Assembly: GCA_949128115.1 (NCBI GenBank)
Contig: OX421968.1
Location: 4,030,001-4,094,000, forward strand
DNA: 64,000 nt
Origin: Anaspis maculata
Taxonomy: Eukaryota; Arthropoda; Insecta; Coleoptera; Scraptiidae
Reading direction: 5' to 3'
The position numbers were made by a program, and so were the translations under genes. The stretch's first letter is position 1. Each line of letters begins with the position of its first letter. Under the pieces are notes generated by a model. It ran no database searches, had not been told where the DNA came from, and saw nothing but the letters and a program-made list of their open reading frames with translations. This document shows, one piece after another, positions 59,031-64,000 of the stretch.

Positions 59031-59456
59031 TTGCAACATTTTCCAATAAAATGGAAAAAAGCGTCCCGCAAAAATGTTCCGGCTATCTGTGAAGGAAATA
59101 CGCAAAAAATGTGTTTCAAAACTGGTCCGGCCAGAGCAGCCAACTGCAAAGTTTTGGGGATTTTCTATATTTCACTTTCTACCTTTCACGCTGTCCGTGA
59201 CGGCGCCACAAGTCAGTACAAAAATAAAAAAGAATTTCGTCAGTCAATGTTACTGCCTACTTCCAACTTAATTCTGATTTCTTTTTCCACCTCCCATGGC
59301 AAGGGCGATTTGGATGGGGTTTGGGAAATGTTAATAATAAAAACGGTTGCAAAGACCAGCTTGCAACGTTCTGTGACAATGGCACAACATGTTCTAACGC
59401 CGTTGGATATGTATGATTTTTGTGTGAAAAATACAGATGGCATTTCTTCCGTATAA
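59031..59456 (+). pseudogene. Transposase-like ORF, SQYKN...TSHGKG signature
   Basis: 142-codon frame ending at a stop 180 bp before the terminal repeat. It contains VRDGATSQYKNKKEF and, 27 residues on, FSTSHGKGDLDGVW, followed by KTVAKTSLQR and LTPLDMYDFC. The DGxxSQ(Y/F)KN...SHGKGxxDGxGG pattern occurs in a widespread group of unannotated animal proteins that look like the catalytic part of a DDE-type transposase; that functional reading is inference. The usual following GG is W-E here. Its inverted counterpart in the left copy is broken. The N-terminal part is in other frames or lost, so the gene is not intact. Confidence 0.55.
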
Positions 59457-59644
59457 CGTTCCAGCTGAAGAAATTATTAGTATTACTACATCACTTTTTT
59501 TTTAAGCAAGATTTAGTGGTTTGAACACTGTGCCAAATACACGAGAGAAACACAAATTTGTTTTGTACTACTTAATAAAAAGTTTTTTTTTATAAAAAGA
59601 CAATTCGATGCTACGAAACTTCCACTTTGAAAAAAAAAAAATAG

Positions 59645-60449
59645 GATAAATGTTCGAATCAAGCTTGTCATGAGTTCCCTTCATCATTTTGTTGGTCTTG
59701 CCACATGTTTCAACTGTTTTTGCTGCGGTGTAACATTTCTATTTTATATTGATTTTGCAGTTTTTTTATGTTTTTCGGGACTGTAATTTAGCTACTTGTG
59801 AACTTTTCTCAAACTTGTAAAAGATATTGTATATTTGCTTTGATAGCGGCTAAACCAAGATCAATTTTCAGAATTATTCCCATTACCCCAACAGAGATAT
59901 TGGGCTTTGAATATGTCAAATTTCCACAAAATCGTAAAAAGTCAAATTTTGATTTGAGCCCAACTTTTTACAAGTATCGGTCAGGTGAGCCCTAACTTGC
60001 CTTGAATATTGAGCGAAGATTATATTTTCAGTAACCTGTTCAAAACATTCTCATATGAACAGGATCAATTTTGACAGCCTGCAGAAAAGTTGGAAAAATG
60101 CAAAAAAAGACGAAAAATTGACAATCCTTTTTTTAAGCCCAAAATTTTTGAGGCCCTTTCAAACAAGTAACCTAATAATCTTGAACCTAAGGACAATACA
60201 AAATCATCTGTGACTGACATTTTGAGACAATACCTTGAGAATAAAAAAATCAATAATTTTGTATGAATTTCCCTGTCACCTACCACTTCTTCATTTTTTT
60301 ACACTGCCGTACTGGACTGAAAAAAATCAATGCTGATATTTTTCATATCGTAACACTATGGTGAACAAAAGAGCCAAATTTCATCCCCGAACTCGATGGT
60401 CGAACTTTCAAAAATAAATCAAGTTCGTTGAAATTCTATGGAATGACCC
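59645..60449 (-). repeat. Terminal repeat M', right copy, right end
   Basis: Inverted counterpart of 56409-57210. It ends CTATGGAATGACCC. Confidence 0.87.
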
Positions 60450-60453
60450 CCCT

Positions 60454-60712
60454 ACATTTCAAAGACGGTTCAAGGTAGTCAAGAACAGTTTGCTGTGACT
60501 TCATAAGCATAAAATAGTTAATGTATGTGGTGAGTTACACGTCTCCACATGTTTCGGTTAATTAAATATAATTTTTCAACTTTTTTTTTGTATCACCCTG
60601 TATACGCCGCCGGCATGGATGGCGCTGATGGCTTCCTTTCTGGATCGGAAGAGTACGATGCAAAGAACATTTTCACCGAGTGGCATCTTCTCATCAAAAA
60701 ATGCAAGGTACT
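60454..60712. repeat. Outer arm L' with exon-like segment
   Basis: Complement of 46763-47018. It carries TATCACCCTGTATA (60592), then a frame reading GMDGADGFLSGSEEYDAKNI to 60711 that stops at an AAG-GTACTT donor-like site, exactly where inverted homology ends. The left copy has a stop in this frame. It could be an element exon or captured host sequence. Confidence 0.5.
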
Positions 60713-61133
60713 TTCAACTAGCATCCGGACTAGTAAGCAGGAGGTGTCCGTGTCGGATTATTCGTGGTGCGCAAGGAGTCTACAAAACTGGCACGCAAGA
60801 CCTTGGAGGGTGCAAGCTGGTGAAGACCCGTCTTCCGAAAAAATTTCGGCTGCGGTGCTTTTTTCTTGCATTAGTCACTATTCGTAGTGTTTTCTTCTTT
60901 GTTGCGAAATCGTTTTTCTATCTCCAAAAATACCATGTCACCAATTGGGCGCGATTTTTCAATCCTAAAAATCTAAGGGCGCAAAATTGCCTAATTCGGC
61001 ACAGGGGGTGTCACTAGCACTACGCCGTCTCCAGCTCATTCTCTAGGTAGGTTTGGGGGGAGAGGGGTGTCACAGGATAGTCCGCCTATACGTTTTTTCA
61101 ATAACCTAACCATTCGTATACAGGTGATTACAA
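60713..61133. other. No recognisable feature
   Basis: Unique sequence; frames here have no motif. Confidence 0.35.
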
Positions 61134-61250
61134 ATGAGCCAGCCAGGTTCCACAAAGTGCAACAAAATCACATTCACACGCTGAAATAGAATTATGAAAA
61201 TTAGTTACATTAGTTCTCAACCCCCTAACATTTTGATAAATGCAACGCAG
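61134..61250 (-). pseudogene. LINE AP-endonuclease N-terminal fragment
   Basis: The minus-strand frame reads IYQNVRGLRTNVTNF then ISACECDFVALCGTWL. This matches the first strand-helix of the apurinic-type endonuclease domain at the start of Jockey/CR1-like LINE ORF2 (typical QNVRGLR...ETWL; here GTWL, so the Glu is changed). Only about 40 residues remain. Confidence 0.65.
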
Positions 61251-61386
61251 AAAATCTATGCGCTGCGATATTGGTCTAAATCTAGAAAAGCCCACCCGAC
61301 GGATTAAGCGGTGACTGCTATTGCCCAAGTAGGTCTATATTTGCAAGGAGGATAATTTCTTTTTATGTACCTACGTCACATGTGTA

Positions 61387-62447
61387 GGAAGGCGCAGAGC
61401 GAACATCAGTTTTTTTTTTTATGATTTCGAAAAAAGAACTCGAAATTCTGAGATTAAAGTCAGAATTCTGAGTTTGAAAGTCGGAATTCTGAGATTAAAG
61501 TCGGAATTCTGAGTTAAAAAGTTAGAATTCTGAGATTAAAGTCAGAATTCTGAGTTTAAAGTCGAAATTCTGAGATTAAAGTCAGAATTCTGAGGTTAAA
61601 GTCAGAATTATTATGAGTTTAAAGTCAGAATTCTGAGCTTAAAGTCAGAATTATTATGAGTTTAAAGTCAGAATTCTGAGGTTAAAGACGGAATTCTGAG
61701 TTTAAAAGTTAGAATTCTGAGATTAAACTAAGAATTCTGAGTTTAAAGTCGAAATTCTGAGATTAAAGTCAGAATTATGAGTTTAAAGTAAGAATTATGA
61801 GTTTAAAGTCGGAATTCTGAGTTTAAATGTCAGAATTCTGAGTTTCAAACTCGGAATTCTGCGCGCGAAATATTCCGAGTTTCAATGTCGTAATTCTGCG
61901 CGCGCGCCGGCAAGAATGAATCGAGAATCAAGTCGGTTGATTGAATGGCGATTGACCACCCTTCTTATTCACACAGTCACACAGCACGGAACTTGCATTT
62001 CTCTTGCAGACAGCGGAGGGGTCGTCAATCGCCATTTAATCAACCGGCTCTATTCTCGATTCTTTCTTGCCGATGCGCGCGCAGAAATCCGACTTTGAAA
62101 CTCGGAATTGCGCGCGCGCAGAATTACGAGTTTGAAACTCAGAATCCTGACTTTTAAACTCAGAATTCCGACTTTAATCTCCGAATTCTGACTTTCAAAC
62201 TCAGAATTCCGACTTTAAACTCAGAATTCTGATTTTAATCTTAGAATTTTGTCTTTAAACTCAGAATTCTGACTTTTAAACTCAAGACTCCGACTTTAGT
62301 CTCAGAATTCTGACTTTCAAACTCAAAATTTCGACTTTTAACTCAGAACTCCGACTTTGAACTTAGAATTCTGACTTTAATCTCAGAATTTCGAGTTTTT
62401 TTTTCGAAATTATAAAAAAAAACTCTGATGTCCGCTCTGCGCCTTCG
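61387..62447. mobile_element. Foldback element with short-repeat arms
   Basis: GAAGGCGCAGAGCG at the left and CGCTCTGCGCCTTC at the right are inverted ends, with TA on each side. The arms consist of 19-20-bp repeats of the type GAGTTTAAAGTCAGAATTCT, about 20 on the left (61437-61870) and about 15 on the right (62090-62395), followed inward by CG-rich GCGCGCGC tracts. The core (61913-62070) has its own inverted repeat (GATTGAATGGCGATTGAC). The layout resembles Drosophila FB elements. Non-coding. Confidence 0.88.
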
Positions 62448-63712
62448 TAGTTATGTACTCTCTGAATATGAAAGTGAACTTTGGGAAAAACGTCAAATTG
62501 TATAATTTGTATGTGTACAAAATATCTTTTTGTTTTTTTTTTAGGAAAGCTTAAGCTTTGAAATTTTTTTTCAAGGCCGGCCCTGGAAATTTCAAACGCT
62601 CCGCTTCAAGCGCTCCACAAAGCCACTCTTTCACTATACTTGTTGGAAATGTTCCTGAGGCCCTTATAAATTGTGCCATGCCGCTCGGCGCCGCGCCTCA
62701 AGATCTACGAGCATGGATAAAACAGGAATTTTATTATTTTTACACTTAGGCTTAGGGGGTCGAACGTTATTGTACTTCAGGCTATGACCAGGTCGGTAAA
62801 TTTCGCCAACGTCAGTATTCACTGCTCAAATCGGCGCCCGGAATGGCGAACCGTAATTAGTTAGATGTTTGAATGGCCAAACCGGAGTTATCCTATTAAA
62901 TATAATTGAAACATTAACCACAAAACCATTTATAACCCAAGGTATTTGGGGTATAGGCGTATTCAGGCGCATGCGGAAGACCCCGGATTTGTAAAATAGG
63001 ACGAACGGTTAGTCGTGCATTTTAAGCCTCCTGCGGGAATACATGTAATTAAAACTCCTCTCTTCAAGGATTAACTCCGGACAGAGTAAATTATAATTGC
63101 GGCAGCGTTGATGAAGTCTCCCAACTATGCTTTTTTCATCAATATTGTACAGGATTTTAATTTCAGGAGCGTGTGTCGCGAAGAATGGCGACAACCGGGG
63201 GAATATCTAAACTGATACCATAAAATATTTATGTGCCATCCATTTCATTGACGACGAGATTTATTTTAAGTAAATTCACGGCAACTTCTGCACATAAAAA
63301 GCGGTCGTCATTCATTCGAATAAATACCTAGGCACTTGCCATTTTTTATATTTTATTTTGCAAAGCGCATTTATGGAATGCCCATCTTATTTTTTATTTT
63401 CAGAGATAATAAAGTGTACGGCGTTTATGTGACTGATCCCAATTTTATAGAAGCAGATTTCTGTTTTTATTGTGGTCGTTTGTCAAACTCCGTAACTAAA
63501 CAAAACAATTACTCGAATTATTATTCGCCAAGGAGTTTGGACTATTTTTTGTATTACTTTCCCGGTCCCCACCAACATGGAAGGGAAAGTATTGTAATCG
63601 TGCAGAAAAACATCGGTTTTATTTTTATAAATTTTATTATGAGACGTCCCTTCGGGTGGGAAGTTAAAATTTGAGGAAAAGATTGAAGAATTGAGATGTT
63701 TTCTCTAATAAG
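62448..63712. other. No recognisable feature
   Basis: Unique sequence. GGCCGGCCCTG at about 62575 resembles a hAT right tip but no left partner was found. A 112-codon frame at 63336-63674 (+) has no motif. Confidence 0.35.
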
Positions 63713-63841
63713 GGGTAGTATTAATAAAAAATAAGCATAAGCATTTGCTTGGATTTCATAGGCATTGCTAGGGAAAGTCTGCTTAGCAACTCCTCAAAAA
63801 TCTAAGCAAATGCTTATGCTTATTTTTTATTAATACTACCC
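63713..63841. mobile_element. 129-bp palindromic MITE
   Basis: GGGTAGTATTAATAAAAAAT and its complement form the ends, and pairing continues through AAGCATAAGCATTTGCTT. AAG flanks both sides (63710-63712, 63842-63844), a 3-bp duplication that would fit a PIF/Harbinger-like mobiliser. Non-coding. Confidence 0.85.
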
Positions 63842-63844
63842 AAG

Positions 63845-64000
63845 GACTTCATCATTTGAGTCCGGTCTAGGCCGGTTACTCATTTTAAAGTGGAAAAATC
63901 TCTGAAAACTTGGAGGATTTCAAGAGAAATTGCCTGAAAATGTTCAAAGAATCACTTACCCTTTGTTTAGGAAAAGTTGGTGTAAATTTGTTCACAAGCT
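63845..64000. other. No recognisable feature (end of window)
   Basis: Short unique sequence to the window edge. Confidence 0.35.

Larger units (their letters stand above)
56409..60449 (+). mobile_element. Right transposon copy, 4.04 kb, ~800-bp TIRs
   Basis: Tips GGGTCATTCCATAG and CTATGGAATGACCC, flanked by CCCT on both sides (56405-56408, 60450-60453). The uninterrupted target is visible at about 47019, where N and L are contiguous (as the complement CCCCTACATT). The M and M' repeats are about 800 bp each. The body holds degenerate coding sequence ending in an ORF with a DDE-transposase-like signature (59031-59456). Confidence 0.85.
46763..60712. mobile_element. 14-kb nested inverted-repeat structure (two head-to-head transposon copies)
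   Basis: Segments in order are: outer arm L (46763-47018), N (47019-47967), terminal repeat M (48531-49305), body T (49310-55080), M' (55085-55877), N' (55878-56404), M (56409-57210), body T' (57216-59640), M' (59645-60449), L' (60454-60712). Primes mark inverted copies. Thus a copy of M-T-M' is flanked by L-N and N', and a second M-T'-M' copy lies between N' and L'. Left-side T holds five younger insertions that are absent from T' or N'. Outer homology stops abruptly at AATGCAAGG on both sides. Confidence 0.8.

Noticed and set aside
62556..62580. hAT right terminus (GGCCGGCCCTG)
   Set aside because: No matching left terminus or 8-bp duplication nearby.
63336..63674. 112-codon plus-strand frame
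   Set aside because: Low-complexity Phe/Tyr/Ile-rich product typical of AT-rich DNA; no recognised motif.

Overview
The window looks like transposon-dense, gene-poor chromosomal DNA from an arthropod, most likely an insect and possibly a hemipteran. The evidence is AT-rich non-coding sequence with hundreds of stop codons per frame, eukaryotic SINEs, LINE fragments, an LTR miniature, piggyBac, hAT and mariner relics, and a scaffold gap of 200 N at 11450-11649. The order is inferred from overall style only. I found no convincing intact host gene, no functional rRNA or tRNA gene, and nothing prokaryotic. Coordinates of repeat edges come from reading the sequence by eye. Those with a target-site duplication (TSD) or an empty-site comparison are exact to a few bases; the others are approximate.

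1-18 kb: a string of palindromic (foldback) non-autonomous elements, many tipped with ACAGGGTG and flanked by TA, at 1411-2025, 6969-8212 and 12364-14085, plus a one-armed relative at 16210-16860. Between them lie a miniature LTR retrotransposon with a hAT MITE nested inside it (4973-5641), a 1.1-kb element with CACAGTG termini and a 5-bp TSD (5754-6865), a tRNA-derived SINE (14283-14640) and a hAT-type element with an 8-bp TSD (17038-17839). 8.2-12.3 kb is mostly unique DNA around the gap.

18-28 kb: a decayed LINE ORF1 pseudogene with a PHD-like finger, coiled coil and zinc knuckle (18520-19850, minus strand), two adjacent 1-kb palindromes (19996-21038 and 21045-22080), another ACAGGGTG foldback (24751-25115), and a SWIM-zinc-finger gene fragment (26651-27098).

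28-40 kb: a cluster of elements whose ends share an inverted AGCGCATTTTC motif. Each carries its own tandem array: a 265-bp unit rich in AAGATGGCGGC (29.1-30.7 kb), a 120-bp unit (31.1-31.5 kb), or a 260-bp satellite (33.7-36.1 kb). A 5S-rRNA-derived SINE and a 97-bp retro-insertion with a 14-bp TSD follow at 36.9-37.3 kb.

40-46 kb: mostly unique, with an internally deleted piggyBac element (42532-43468, TTAA target) that keeps the transposase C-terminal Cys motif.

46.8-60.7 kb: the most striking object is a 14-kb inverted-repeat structure made of two head-to-head copies of a transposon with about 800-bp terminal inverted repeats (tip GGGTCATTCC). The right copy (56409-60449) keeps a DDE-transposase-like ORF. 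The left copy has been invaded by a LINE 3' end, a hAT element, a mariner foldback, a SINE and a TTA-flanked MITE; for each, the right half supplies the empty site.

61-64 kb: a LINE endonuclease fragment, a foldback element whose arms are 19-20-bp repeats each containing CAGAATTCTG (61387-62447), and a small palindromic MITE (63713-63841).
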